Assembly: GCA_027946555.1 (NCBI GenBank)
Contig: JAPEVC010000001.1
Span: 359,324-423,323 of the forward strand
DNA: 64,000 nucleotides
From: Gnomoniopsis sp. IMI 355080
Taxonomy: Eukaryota > Ascomycota > Sordariomycetes > Diaporthales > Gnomoniaceae
Direction of reading: 5' to 3'
Shown here: positions 46,466 to 58,677 of the stretch, piece by piece
Numbering within the stretch: the stretch's first letter is position 1
Layout of the letters: every line of letters begins with the position of its first letter
Made by a program: the position numbers and the translations under genes
The notes under the pieces: generated by a model
The model's database searches: none
Told to the model about the DNA's origin: nothing
The model's input: only the letters and a program-made list of their open reading frames with translations

Positions 46466-47861
46466 ATGGACGACAACAACCGCCGTAGGAGGCAGAATGA
46501 ACCGCCCCTCCAGCACAATACCAACCAAAGATACCATCAGACCGTACAGAACCCACAGCAACAACAACAGCAGCAGCAGCCGCAGCAGGCACACCGCACT
46601 ATGGCTGGCACCTCGTCCGATAGGTATCGACCCGCCCCTCTCAACACTTCCCCTCCTGCAGCGGGTCGGACGGGAATGGGGGGAGCTTCCGCGAGCTATG
46701 GTGCTTACTACCAGGACCCTTCGGCAACGGGCTTTTCGCCTGCCACTGGAATGCAACAAAACACGATGGGCTACCACCAGTCCACGACTGGATACGGACA
46801 AGACGCTCGGCAAACGCCAAACTTTCCCGGCTCGTACAACCCGAACATGATGTATAATGTACCTCAGGCAGGTGCACAAAGCACCGTGTACGATACGCCG
46901 GGCAGCTCATTCGACCTGCGGCAACCTGCAGCTCAGCAGATTATGCCCACGGATGTGGCAAACACCTACTTCCCCAGCGAGCCAACGAACGCCGCAGCTG
47001 CCTCGGGTATGCAGCAGCAGCAACCCTCGACTGCACAGTCAGCAGCTGTATATCAACAAGGCTCGACAGACACCAGGAACACAATGCTGAACTATCCAAG
47101 TAATGTTGCTGGCATGGGAAGCATGGCAACGCAGGCGCCATCATCAGTGCCTGACGTGAGCATGGAAGAATCTGGGGACTATCAAGGAAATACCGATCTC
47201 AACCAGGCATACTCGCAGTACCAGGATGCCCTCAAGGAGGTATTTTCGAACATCAAGAAGGGCGCACTAGCAGCCGCGGGAGAGTCTTTGCGTAGTGTCT
47301 CAGAGTGGCTTCTTTCCAACGTTAATGAGCTCGGTATGTCTCTCTGTTTTTTTTTTTTGTTTTTCTCCCTTCCCTGCTGCCTCGCACACCCACGGCGCTT
47401 TGCTTTGGATAGTCTATCTTTGTGAAGAGTCGGTCAGACTGACTGACGGTAATTTTAACCGACAGGCCTTACCTCGGACGATCAAAATTTGCACTCCGAC
47501 AGAATCAAGCTATGGAACGACTTTAACCATGCATGGTTGGGTATTTTCCAAATGCAAAAGGAGCTGATTGAGGGCGGTGGGCAGTTGGCTCGAGGCCAAA
47601 GCATGATCACTGAAGAGAACGCCCAGAAAATGATGGATGATTTGGTACGCCTCTGCGACAACATTGAGAGATACGGCCTAGTGGACTACCAGTACGGTGT
47701 GTGGGAGGAGCAGATTGCAGCAAGTAAGTTCAACTATGTTCCTTATTTTGTGCCCTTGTGAACGGCGTGCTGAAAGTGAGGCCAATACAGTTGTTACGGA
47801 GTGCTTAGACTTCTACAAGTACGACGAGCATGCCACCGCGGCGGCTGGGTCCGGTCGATAA
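46466..47861 (+). CDS. Conserved glutamine-rich protein of unknown function (possible regulator)
   Basis: Three exons, 46466-47333, 47466-47723 and 47791-47861, give 398 residues. The N-terminal 250 residues are disordered and rich in Gln, Pro, Ser, Tyr and Met, with a CAG/CAA-encoded poly-Gln run near residues 30-40. From about residue 258 the sequence becomes ordered and alpha-helical: YQDALKEVFSNIKKGALA, SVSEWLLSNVNELGLTSDD, RIKLWNDFNHAWLGIFQMQK, MMDDLVRLCDNIERYGLVDY. Both introns fall in this part and their removal restores it. I do not recognise a named family. The layout (activation-type Q-rich part plus helical domain) suggests a nuclear or cytoplasmic regulator, by inference only. The frame stays open upstream of the chosen ATG to 46382, so an upstream exon is possible. 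Confidence 0.82.
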
Positions 47862-50800
47862 AGACGAGTGCACATCTTCATAGCGATGAGCAGCGCCAGT
47901 ACACCAAGGCGCGCTTTAAAGTTTGTAGGAAGGCGATGCCACACTTTTCGCGCGCGTCCAATTTTGAATGCCTCGAAACTGCACGACAGAAGACGGGATC
48001 ACTGGAAGCCAAGAGGGCGATGGACGGCAGGGAAAAAATTGCTTTTTTTTTTCGGGAGGCGTCCGGCAGGTTGGGTGGGCAATGTGCCAACACACGAGGG
48101 CTGTGGTGATGGGGTTCGGTACGGAGGGGCGAATCGGTTCCCAGACAACGACAGGGCGAACACGCGGCTACCCTCCCTCCTATAAAAGGCGACATTACCA
48201 GATTTGTCTTTCCCAAATCACGCATAGACTGTCAACGGGGCCCTCGCGGGCAAAGTGCGATTGCTTTTCACTCAAGTGTATGAATATTTCCTTTCTCCCT
48301 CTTCTTTTTCATGTCTGGGGTTTTGGTTCACACCATTCTCTCGGGAGACGAAAAACTCACGGGGTCGGTCAGGGCGGTGCAAAAAAAAAGAGTGGTTATG
48401 TTCAGGCTGTGCCAACTTTTTAGAGGGACGGGCGGCGGGATTTGTGATTTTGCTTCTTTTGAGTCTCACTTGCAGTGAGGCAGCGTCGCCTTTCTCATCC
48501 GTCCTTGTGACAGTGAAAAGGTGTACCGGCCCATCAAGAAATGGGGGTTGGGAGTGGGGGTTTGGGAGGTTTGCAATGGTCACTGTACATAGATTTGTTA
48601 CGCTTGGTGCGGTTCCTTTTTTTTTTTTCTTTTTCTTTTTTTTTTGTTGTTGTCTATGCTCCTGCCCCTTCTGTGGTTTCGTCATTTGTCCTATTCTTTA
48701 TATATTCGTGATACCACGAGATCAGGCTACTAGGCTATGGAAACGGATGCGGACTTGAAGGCGAAGGTCGAACGGGTTCTTTGTGCGTGATGTGAGAGGA
48801 CGCGGCAGGATGGGAAGGGCGGAAGTGGAAGTGGAAGCCGAAGCAACTTGGTCAACGTCGGTCTCCGAATCCAGTTGAGATCATCAGTTAGCACTGCGCT
48901 TCTGCAAGTTTAGCCTCACAATCAACCATAGGAAATCCTTTATGTTCTGGTTCCTGAGATCGACACTTGGGTTACTGAACAGGGCCCGACACGCTACAGG
49001 AGTTTCTTCGGGCCATTTCCCAAGGCAGCAAGCACATGTTCGCCCTAAACTCAGAGGAATAAGATGCTTGGCTCCTACTAGTCCGCTGATCTGGAGAGGG
49101 TGTGTGCGGTAGGGCTGCGGGTGGCCAATCTGACGCGTCAATGCTTTCGAGGTGTGATGTTTTTGTTGCTATCCTGTCAGAGGGAATGAGGCTACGCCAT
49201 GAAGGAGGGGCGTGTATGTAGGCCGAATATTTTGAACAATCAGCTACCGTGGCGCCACGCACAAAAACAATTGATTACAGGCTTACCCAAGCTGAGACTG
49301 CTTTGCCGAGACGAGACAAGATCAGCCAGCCGCAAGATCAGCCAAGTGTAAATTGCTATGTATGTGCTATGGACATGTGAACGGTATCCCAGGCATTTGC
49401 TTTCTGTCGTACAGTACAATTCAGACAGGGAAGGGCGATACCAGGACACTGGGACGGCATGAGGGTGAGCAGGGTGGGCTCCTAGTTGAGTATCTTGTGT
49501 GTGGCTTTCGGGATCCCTGGCAATCTCGATTAGCGACAAGTCAGGTACTTTGCAGCTTAGTCGTAAATGACAGCCCTCCCGAGCGAACGCCAGGTGTGAG
49601 ACTGGCACATCTTGTACTACGCAGTACTACTACTATGTAAGAATGAGTTGCAGCTGGGGAAGGATAGGGGGGAGCATGTTGGCGGCTGTCCAGCAAGTCC
49701 ATGCTGGTGAGAGGACTGGGATATCTTGTCGACGCGGGCCCCTGCCTTCTGAATCTGGAGTTGGGAAAGGGCAATTTTGACTGCTCATCCCGCACAAGAA
49801 GCGGGAGCTAACGCAAGGCAAGATCGAATCTGTCTGATCCCAGTGCCTGTCCAAGTCAATTGGTTTGTCTTTCCTGGTGGGGTGGTCCAACGACATACCT
49901 TCACCTCTCTGCCCGCAGCGTGCGCAAAGAAGAGCTTTGGTCCCACCTTTCAGAGTTTATGTGCTGTACGACACCTCCCCGGGTCGTCTCGACACGGCAT
50001 TCCCACACCAACACACAGACGAGAAAAGCCCCACGATCTTCACATTCTTGCCCTGCAGCACTGGCAGACATCGACTGCCCAGCCTTGCTTTCCACCAGGC
50101 CATCCCAACCTGTACGTTGAGGATCGTGTGGTGTGTGTGGGGAGGGGAGGGTGGGGGAAGAAAACACATGATCTATATCTGGGAGGCCCTGGCCTGTCAT
50201 ATCGAAACCTCGACCTAGCGGGGGACAGATTTGGCGATGGAGGCCTGTGTGGCTGCATGAAACGGGGGCACCTGCAGGATTGACTGAGGAGAAAGGGCAA
50301 CAAGGCAAAAAAGGGAAAGCAAGTCATCTCCTTGCCCGCTTGCTCGGCTGCAGCCATGCAGCTTGCCTTGCCGGCGATCTCGGGACATTTCATTGCTTCT
50401 CCTATTCCCGCGCACCCTCAGCCCTGATTCGCAAGGACAGGGCCAATCTGGCGCGGACTGTCATGGGTGTCTGTACAAGCAGGCCAGCTGACGAGCAAAG
50501 TACATACTGTACTACTACAGAGTATGTATGTGCTTTGCTGTAGGTGCAGACAGCCGACTCAATGTCGCATTCCCGCCACGGAACTCTCCTGCATCTGTGA
50601 AGCAGCTCGCTTCAGTTTCAGTGGCTTCGTCTGAACTGGGTCCAGAGATGGCACGACAAAAAGGAACGTGGTTCATACTTGGTTGGAAAGAGCCTAGCGA
50701 GGTTGAGATAGTCCAGCTAGAGCCTTGTCAAGGTTTACTGACGGAAAACACCGCTCTGCAAAGTGGGTTCCTTATTCGACACATCACAAAACCACTCCAT

Positions 50801-53800
50801 ATGCGGTCCACACCGGGAAATGGGCGCTCTGGCCAGCAAACGAACCGCCCCTGCCGCTGTCCGGTCCACAGCGCCACGGTCAAATGATCCTTCAGATATT
50901 TAGATCAGATCTATCCTGCCATTTCAAATGGAGACCAGAACATACAGCTCAAGAGAATCTCCGACCCGAGACCCTGGAAGCGAGGCCAGGGGGGTCTGGG
51001 ACAGTTGACACCCTCCTGGCTTTAGCCGCATCAAGCGCTCTTGATGGTGGTGGCCTTGCTAGGTTCCTCTGAGTGGACTCCTGGGCCTGCTGTACGTACA
51101 TTCAGTGCTCGTCTCCTGCCCTGCGGTTCGATCGAATTCCCAGACCCGAGTTGGCTTTGTCATGGGCTTCTCACTTCCTCGACATATCCAACGGTCACGA
51201 CCAGGAAGTTGCTTACCTTGCCACATACATGCAAAGGATTTGCTGAGCCAGCCGTGCATGCAGGCGTCCGAATATTGGAGCTTGGGCAGCTTACCAGGGC
51301 TCATGATCACCCCTGGAGGAGTGGGAATGCTGCACATTAGCGACCCATCTTACACTGACCGGAAAAATCCGCTACGGGGCTTCTGATGTACTTGCCTTGC
51401 TTTGCTTCAGGCTGCACGGTAGACGAGCGAGAAACGGTCCCGTGGAGCATGGCGAGTTTCGGTGCAGCGCCGGCTAGTACAACTTTCATAATTTTCCAGA
51501 GTGAAAAGGTAGCCAAGAGTATCGAGGCACACCTACTCAGGCCCTGGTCTAGGAAAGGAAACAGGTTCATTCAGTGCTACACACCGAGTGCATGGTGCCT
51601 TCTTCGATGCTCATTGCCACTTGCTACTCGATGGCCATCTCACTACTAGGGCTTACTGGAGAAAGCCAAGGCAGCGAACCCACTCTCTGGCGCTCACATG
51701 CACAAAAGCAGCAACATATACAGCCCAATATCAACCCATCATTGGCCGGGATGAGCCAAAGTCAGACTTCCAAATAGACGCCCACAGCTACAGCACAGTA
51801 CAAGGCCAGTATGGACGCACACTTGGCCCCCACGCACGCTTCCCCAGATCCTCTTTGTCGCAGTACATGTCGGTGGACCTGCAGATTCCTGCTTGTCATT
51901 CTTATTTCCCGTCAGAAGTACCGGTACGGTGGTATTCTCCTGCCTCTGCGACAAGGCCCCCTGGGACGTCCAAGACGCCTCAGACCCTCATCATGTACAG
52001 TTCCGCGAGGGGGACCGCCTCGGGGTCCAACTTACAAGCTCGCTTAAGCGGTGCCTGCATGACGCCCTCGTGAACATTGTTCTCCTCTATCTGGGTCCCC
52101 GACGGGCCCCTACGGGCCCCATTCCTTTCCACAGATGGCTCGGGCCGCAAAGGTGGAAAACGGGGCGTACAACTGCATACTGTGTAGATCTGCGGGAGGG
52201 GGGGGCCCACGCCCGTAGCCCACACCATACTTGGGAAAAGTGAGGCGGGAATAAACAGCTCTCGCGCACATCCGGGGCAGGATGGTCAGACCCCCCCTGA
52301 CGGTGATCCTCGTGTGAATCCGAGGCTCTGGGATCGAACGGTCGACGAGGCTTTTCCTGCGGTGTCTGCACATGCAATGTCACCCCAAGTCCGGGTCTGT
52401 GGATGCCTATCTTGCCCTCTTGCATTCATTTTGGCCGACATAAGGACTGGGTTTGCATAGTATAAAAGCTTTTGCCAATTTCACACGGTAACGTAACTGC
52501 ACAACAGGTAATTCGAATCATTGTGTTTGCGCCGGAGACCGGATCGAGCGCCAAAACCCCTCTGATTCGCGTTGCCTTACAAGCTCTAGACATCGCATAC
52601 CCTCTCGTTTGCGTACCAACCTCCCCTCAGCCTCCAGAAACAGCACCAGATCGAGGCTTGGACTGCGTATGGCCATCCACAGGAGCCTTGTCACTTTCAA
52701 GTGTCCTCTTGCGCAATCCCAATCACTTGGACGACTCAAGATGCATCGTGCTTGTACGTCTGGAGCTTTCAAGCCGGCTCATGTGGGCTCTTCTCATAGC
52801 TTTACCGTCAAGACAAATGTCACGGACTTTCGCAGCTTCGAGCTTCGAGCGGTGTGTGGTCGTAAGCTGGCCCAAGCGCGCCAAATTTCTCTCAAGCGAG
52901 AGTAGCATACTCATGACACACAATAATTCTCCACACAAGCTCGCTGGCTCTGCGTCAAACCTGAAGATCGAAAGACGTGGCACACAGCCGCGATGCATGT
53001 TTCCCACGCCAGCGCGTCCGCAGCACGGAGCTAGACTGCGTTGATTTGTCTTTGGGTCATATGCACTCCAGTCAAGTCCAGATATGTCAATATTTCAAGT
53101 TGAAGAATAGAAATACTCGTGTCCGCTGGGTTCTCAGCACGATCCCAGCCCGGAGCGATGTCAAAAGTGAGGTTTGGTTGTCTCAGAATTCCCTCTGCGA
53201 TGGGCAACAGAGGAGTGATACAGTCTGATCTCCAATGGCGAATCGACAGGCTGGAAACAAGCAGCTTGAGGTTTCCTTTTTTTCTTCCTTTTGAATTGGT
53301 CTGCTTCAGGTATGTAGTTCCACTTTTGTAAGAGCCAGCTTCGCCTTTCACGCTGCGCCTCGCACCTGAACAGCGCGCTTGCAAGTTGGGCTAACAGACT
53401 TGGAGTCCTTGGCCGGGGCAATGTCAGTGTTGTAGCGGGGCGAGTAATGATTTGGAAACCAGCAGGCTGTGAAGTCAATGAAACTCACTGTCTGTAAATT
53501 TCCTGCTTTCCAAAGCAGGGGCGCAGAGTTTGACAGGGTGGGCAGGGGGACTGTCATCCGCTTGTTCCCAATGTGTCGTCGGGCACAGCCACGAGAGCTC
53601 CTCTTCATCTGTCATAAGAACGACATCAGGTTCAAATGGGGGGGACTTCCCTATCTTCGATTAAAATCCACCAACAAGAGACTTGAGAACGGCATCTCAC
53701 ACGGGCTGTGTCGAGTCACCATCATCTTCTCGTGCAGACGCCCAGCGACCGGCCCTCGGTGCGCTCCTATACCATGTCATTGCTGTGTATTAAACAGCTT

Positions 53801-55297
53801 GAAATGGTGTAATATTCTTGTTTTCACGAATCATACCGTCGATCGTAATCCAGGGCCGTTCAGCTGTCGCTCGTCTACTACAAGTAAGTCACGAGAAGAG
53901 ATATTGCACGGCATCTCATCTTCGATTTACCCCTTGAAGGTAAGTCCCCTTGTCATCAACCGCCCTGAAATATTTGGCGTACAGAGATACGATTCATATA
54001 CACTCCTCTCAACCAGCCAAAGAGGCTTTTATATTAGAGCCCTTATTCAGCGTCGGAAAGCGGTACTGCAACAGAGTCGCATGAAGGCTGAAGCACATAC
54101 TAAATACATATTCAAATAAGGCCAGCGAGTGACAAAACTGACAAATTCTTCACGTTCGGCGGAATGCAACTTCTATATTGACTCGAATTCGACAGCCAAG
54201 CTTGCTTAAGTGGTGTGCAGCAACTTGACCGATATAGCCCTGCACTGAGCCTTTCGCGTCACGTCCAAGCGCTCCGAGGATCGTGCTATTACTCCAGATC
54301 TGCGCAGTCATTTCTCTGGCACCTTGGTCATTTTCAAAGCGAGTGGTAAGTTGTTAGGTCGGATGTTTGTCAGAACACGTGGTATGGGCAGCCAATGGCG
54401 CGATGTCTTGTAAGAACTTGGGATGGTTCAGTCCTCAGAGCAAAATGAGGCGCACAACCGCCCTGCAGCGCTGGCAGTTTCATCTCGCAACGAAAGGGAA
54501 GAGTATTGTCTACAAGTCCGAAGTTTCTACGTATTTATAACACGCCTTTGCTCAGAGGCCGCCGCACTCGTGCGCATCTTTCCGTTGCGTCACTGGTGTA
54601 GCATACTCCCATATTCCATGTGCAAACGATAATGGTGAAAAAGGTCCTGGACGTCATGTGCACTTTTTCTGTGGAAACTGCATCAACCTATCTAAAGCCT
54701 GTTTCTTCGACAGAGGCTGGACAATTCTCACATGGCTTCAATGGGTATTTTAAGCATCCTGTTAACGCCGGGTCATTCCCCTACAAATGCTCCGTCTTTC
54801 TCCTTTGGTCGCCTGATGCATGCTTGCAAAAAATGCTCGTAACCACCCAATCAGTTGCTTCTAGAAATGCTTCCTCCCTTGGTGTCATGAGCCACGTGCC
54901 TCGCGAATTGTGTCGTTTGTATGAGGGCTGGCATCCGACTTCTAACTCTGGCCCTAGGACTAGGCTGTAAACAGCACTGAGGGCAACGTTCTTTGTGTCT
55001 GCAAAAGAGACTCTTTCCACTGACATGAGTCTCAACTCTAGTTGGAAAAATTGCCAACCCGCACTTTGTCTTCCCATAGAGTGCAGCACATTGTGGTACA
55101 AAATGGCACAGACCACGGTCAAGACTCCGTCACTCAAGTGAAGAGAACAAGCACGGACCGTGAGGTGCATAGCAAGCCAGTGAGACTTTTCTGAGTGCCC
55201 TTAGGAGAACCTCTCACTAACCAGTGAGGTTGGCCTTGATCTCCTTGCAGGGCTTTGGCAGCGGCCTCGTAGGTGCGGCCCATCCATATCAATATCT
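47862..55297. other. 7.4-kb convergent gene desert
   Basis: Both flanking genes point into this region, so only 3' UTRs are expected, yet it is 7.4 kb long. I found no supported gene; larger frames (48255-48758, 52472-53044 and 53469-54119 on +) look like chance. Seen: a T-rich tract (48617-48655), GTAC-type elements at 49409-49418, 49613-49637, 50500-50530 and 51916-51930, and a tandem ACGGGCCCCT repeat near 52100-52119. A non-coding RNA, an undetected multi-exon gene or an eroded insertion are open options. Confidence 0.45.
48617..48655 (+). repeat. Poly-T/CT tract ending in GTT repeats
   Basis: A run of T interrupted only by single C residues, then gttgttg. It lies about 750 bp after the Q-rich gene's stop codon, in its possible 3' flank. 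Confidence 0.8.
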
Positions 55298-56506
55298 CTA
55301 ACTCATCTTGAAGGGATGAGCGCGCATGAAGGCACTAATATCCTCCTGGAAACAGAGCTCGTTCAAGTAGTCATGAACCTTTGGCAATACATCTCCCTTA
55401 TCATCGGTACCACCGAGGTATTCTGGCAGAGTGATGGCGTTGTGAGGCTCGGATCTCGCCTTCTCGACCGAGTCGTCAATCAACACCGTGTTTCCCTGGT
55501 CCCAGCAGCCGCCCTCGAAACCAGCCCGCCTTGTAGGGTACGAGCTCTTGATGAGAGGATCGTTCCAGAGCTTTGTGAGGCGCTTGTAACACTGCGTGCG
55601 CTTGTTGTAGTCCTGCTCGGTCAGGCCAAACTTATCGCGGCCCCAGACGCCCACGACCTGCTTACGGAGGGGCTTGCTGAGCAGCTGGTCAACCATGCCT
55701 TTGACATTCATGGGCTTGGCTGAGGACCAAAAGACGACCCAGAAAGTCTGGACGCAGTACGTGACGAATTCCTTAGCGTGGTGACGACTCTCGAAACTGG
55801 TGGAGTTTTTGCGGCTGGGCCGGTACAGGAGGGTACCGTTGAGATCGATGACAACGAGAAGAGGGCCGGGATGATTGCGGCGCTTGGGCAGGAAGGAGGC
55901 ACGCATGAGGTAGGCGTCTGTAGGGTCGGGGACACCCCCTGATTCTTTGCTGGGAGCGGTGATTTCTAGTCGGTGTCGGTCCTTAGCGGCCGATGTGCTC
56001 TTCTTCACCGCTGACATGGTAGACAAATTACGGGATTGGTGAGCAGAGCTAGGGGTTCCCAGAATGGCGTTTTGATGCGCGGACGACGCGGGTTGTTGAC
56101 CCAACAAAGGGTTGTAGTCAGCGTGTTGTTGGCTAGGTTGAGAGGGCGGCGCGGGGGGCCAGCCAGGATGTGACTGATAAAAGAAACCCATATTCATATT
56201 CGTGGGTGTGCCCGAGCTCGGTGTGAAGAATTGGGGCGGTAAACCACTGGACATATGAGACTGCGCCGTGTCCATGTTGACCGCACTGGAGCCATTATGC
56301 ATCGGAGGCCCCTGGAAAGCCATACTCTTGTCGGCTCCGTTGAGTCCCATATTCGACTGCAAAGACGCCCACATCGGAAAGTTCGGTTGGTGAAAGCCTT
56401 GGGACAAGTGACCGTCAGAAAAGTGAGCCTGGGCTGAGTTCTGCTGGTTTTGATGCCGTCGGTTCTCCTTGTTCACCTGGGTCTCGAAGCCGTTCAGCTG
56501 CTCCAT
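55298..56506 (-). CDS. FCP1/NIF-like domain protein with an altered DxDxT motif
   Basis: Single exon from the ATG at 56506, 402 residues. The N-terminal ~200 residues are low-complexity (Gln, Asn, Ser, Pro, Met). From about residue 205 the HAD-type NIF/FCP1 domain follows: LLVVIDLNGTLLYRPS, then FVTYCVQTFWVVFWSSAKP, VWGRDKFGLTEQDYN, KSSYPTRR and NTVLIDDSVEKARSEPHN. The usual catalytic DxDxT reads D221-L-N223-G-T225, so the first Asp (nucleophile) is kept but the second (general acid) is Asn. Full phosphatase activity is therefore doubtful. The frame is open upstream to 56836 without a better start, so a longer form or an upstream exon is possible. It is divergent from RRP36. Confidence 0.85.
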   Translation of the reverse strand: MEQLNGFETQVNKENRRHQNQQNSAQAHFSDGHLSQGFHQPNFPMWASLQSNMGLNGADKSMAFQGPPMHNGSSAVNMDTAQSHMSSGLPPQFFTPSSGTPTNMNMGFFYQSHPGWPPAPPSQPSQQHADYNPLLGQQPASSAHQNAILGTPSSAHQSRNLSTMSAVKKSTSAAKDRHRLEITAPSKESGGVPDPTDAYLMRASFLPKRRNHPGPLLVVIDLNGTLLYRPSRKNSTSFESRHHAKEFVTYCVQTFWVVFWSSAKPMNVKGMVDQLLSKPLRKQVVGVWGRDKFGLTEQDYNKRTQCYKRLTKLWNDPLIKSSYPTRRAGFEGGCWDQGNTVLIDDSVEKARSEPHNAITLPEYLGGTDDKGDVLPKVHDYLNELCFQEDISAFMRAHPFKMS

Positions 56507-57279
56507 TTTGGTTAGATTCACGGTGGGGCCGCAGTTGTCACCATGGAGCGAGTAGTATTTCGAGGCTACTTGGACACGCAACAAAGACCTCTCAGTCCCA
56601 CGCCTGGAATATGAGTGAGTTGGCAAAGGTTGTTTTGACCGAGCACGTGCAGGCCTGAGGCGTGGTTCGGCGGTGCCTTGTGACGAGAGACTTTGCGAAA
56701 AGCCTCTGCTTGACCTAGGCAAGAGCAGCCTCGACCTTGCGACTTCCCAGAGCATGAACGGAGAATCGTCTTTATCGAAGGACCGATCACAGATGCCTTT
56801 AGAGGACGAGGAATTGACCGCCACACAACTGGACACCTAATGTGCCGGGGGTGTCAGTGAATCGAACCTGATGAATGCTCAGGCAAGAGGAAAAGCCGCC
56901 CCTATATGTCAGAGAACTATATGTTAGCGACATACCTGGCGACGAGAAGAATGCTCTTGGGAAACACGAAAAACTGCTGGCGCCGGCGACCAAAAGAAGT
57001 CATGGGAACAATTAGTGGTTCGGTGTAAGAAAGTAGGTAGTTGTGACTTCAGTGAGCGGCCCAACCACTGTGGCCTTCCGGATCTCTATCGATAAGACAG
57101 GCCCCTGTCAATCTCTAAGTATCGGTACCCGTGAGCTCACTACCTGTGGGCATGTGAATAAGTAGCGCGACATACCTGTCACTTGAAATTTCTCGAGCCT
57201 CGTCTCCAAAACCACTTTACATTCTGGCCGCACGACAATAGTTTCCACCAGAGCAGTGTTTGACACGCATTCGCGCATC
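56507..57279. promoter_or_regulatory. Divergent region between the NIF-domain gene and RRP36
   Basis: About 770 bp. The part next to the NIF-domain gene (56507-56836) is an open frame that may be 5' leader or extra N-terminal coding sequence. The remainder is presumed promoter for both genes. Confidence 0.45.
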
Positions 57280-58305
57280 ATGGATTCAAGGAAAAGAAAG
57301 CTGCCACAAGGCGGCCTGTTGGCACGACGTGTGAGGGCAAGAGCTGAGCCCGAACCAAATCTGGATGACTTCCAAGACGATGCAAGCAGCGGCGCACCAA
57401 GCGAGGAGGAAGCCGATGAGAATGAGAGTGAGTCTGGTTCAAAGTCAGAATCTGCCAGTGGCGACCTTTCTGAAGGACTTGTGAGTAGAGCGTCTCCCAC
57501 ACAGATCCACAAATTCTGACAACTTTTTCAGGACGAAGATGATGGCTCGTCAGATGAGTCGGACGAAGAGGACATCTCTGCCGGCGCATCCAAGGTCTCC
57601 TTTGGCGCCCTAGCCAAGGCCCAGGCTATGCTTCCCCAGTCCGGCCGCCGCAAAAAGAAAGGCGCTCCCTCCGACGCCGGCTCTGACGACGGCGAAGCCC
57701 CATCCACAGAGAGAGCGTTGCCCTCGAAAAAGGAGAAGCCCCCTGCCCGCAGCAGCAAGCACGCGCCCATGGAGATGACGTCCAAAAAGCCCGTCAGCCG
57801 CAAGCGTGAGATCCTTCCGGTGCAAAAGAGGGTCGCTCGCGACCCACGATTCGATCCCCTGATCGTCAGCCGCTCCTCCCGCCACAGCAACAGCAAGGTC
57901 GACGAGGACCATGCCCGCCGCGCCTACGCCTTCCTGGACGAGTACCGGGACGACGAGATGCGCCAGCTCAAGACTGCGGTCAAGAAGGCCAAGACCCCGG
58001 CCGAGAAGGAGAAGTTGCAACGTGCGCTGATGTCGATGGAGAGCCGCAAGAAGACGCGGGAGAAGCGAGACAAGGAGCGTGCGCTGATCGAGGAGCACAG
58101 GAGGCGGGAGAAGGAGTTGGTCAAGGAGGGCAAGAAGGCTAATCCGTACTACTTGAAGAAGAGTGAGCAGAAGAAACAGCTGTTGGTGGACCAATTTGCT
58201 GGTATGAGCGAGAAGCAGCGCGAGCATGCTATTGAGAGGAAACGGAAGAAGGTCACATCGAAGGAGAAGAAGACATTGCCAATGGAGAGAAGGATAAGGG
58301 ACTAG
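57280..58305 (+). CDS. RRP36: rRNA processing protein Rrp36
   Basis: Two exons, 57280-57480 and 57532-58305 (51-nt intron, GTGAGT...CAG), give 324 residues. The N-terminal half is acidic (Glu/Asp/Ser runs), then basic (GRRKKKG). The C-terminal half carries the RRP36 domain: SRKREILPVQKRVARDPRFD, YAFLDEYRDDEMRQLK, MSMESRKKTREKRDKE, KEGKKANPYYLKKSEQKK and a Lys-rich end. Rrp36 is a nucleolar component of the early 90S/SSU processome needed for cleavage at A0-A2 and 18S rRNA production. The start ATG at 57280 is the first in frame. Confidence 0.94.
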
Positions 58306-58677
58306 ATTGGGTCGAAGAGGGAGAGAACATAACTCTTGGCACTGAGGTATAAGAATTATGAGCAGCAAGGCCGTTGTGTTGACCACAGATATACCTATAA
58401 TCAGATCAGATACCATTGCTAATGGGGATTTTGGTCATTGAAGTTAGTCGTCTTGAGCCCGGGGGAAAAAAATTCCAATTTACTTTTCCATATGAGCATG
58501 ACGAGAATGACAACAAATTAGAAGCTTGCGATACAGGAGACAAAACGCTCCTGCTTTTTTCCTTGTGAGTGGTCTATAGTTGCCTCTATGCTGGTCCTTT
58601 GTGATGTTTACACTATAGTACATGATGACAGCTCCCCATGCACATCTCTTTCACTCGAGTGAACACAGCGGTATGTA
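58306..58677. other. Convergent 3' region between RRP36 and COQ8
   Basis: 372 bp holding both 3' UTRs; nothing else recognised. Confidence 0.5.

Noticed and set aside
52472..54119. 190- and 216-codon open frames in the convergent desert
   Set aside because: No domain, no codon pattern like neighbouring genes, no splice support; likely chance.
55298..56836. 512-residue version of the NIF-domain protein
   Set aside because: The first codon of that frame is GTG; the ATG at 56506 is the preferred start, though a start at an internal Met near 56755 is not excluded.
57610..58416. 268-codon Leu-rich open frame on the minus strand
   Set aside because: Reverse complement of Lys/Glu-rich RRP36 coding sequence, which gives artificial Leu-rich text.
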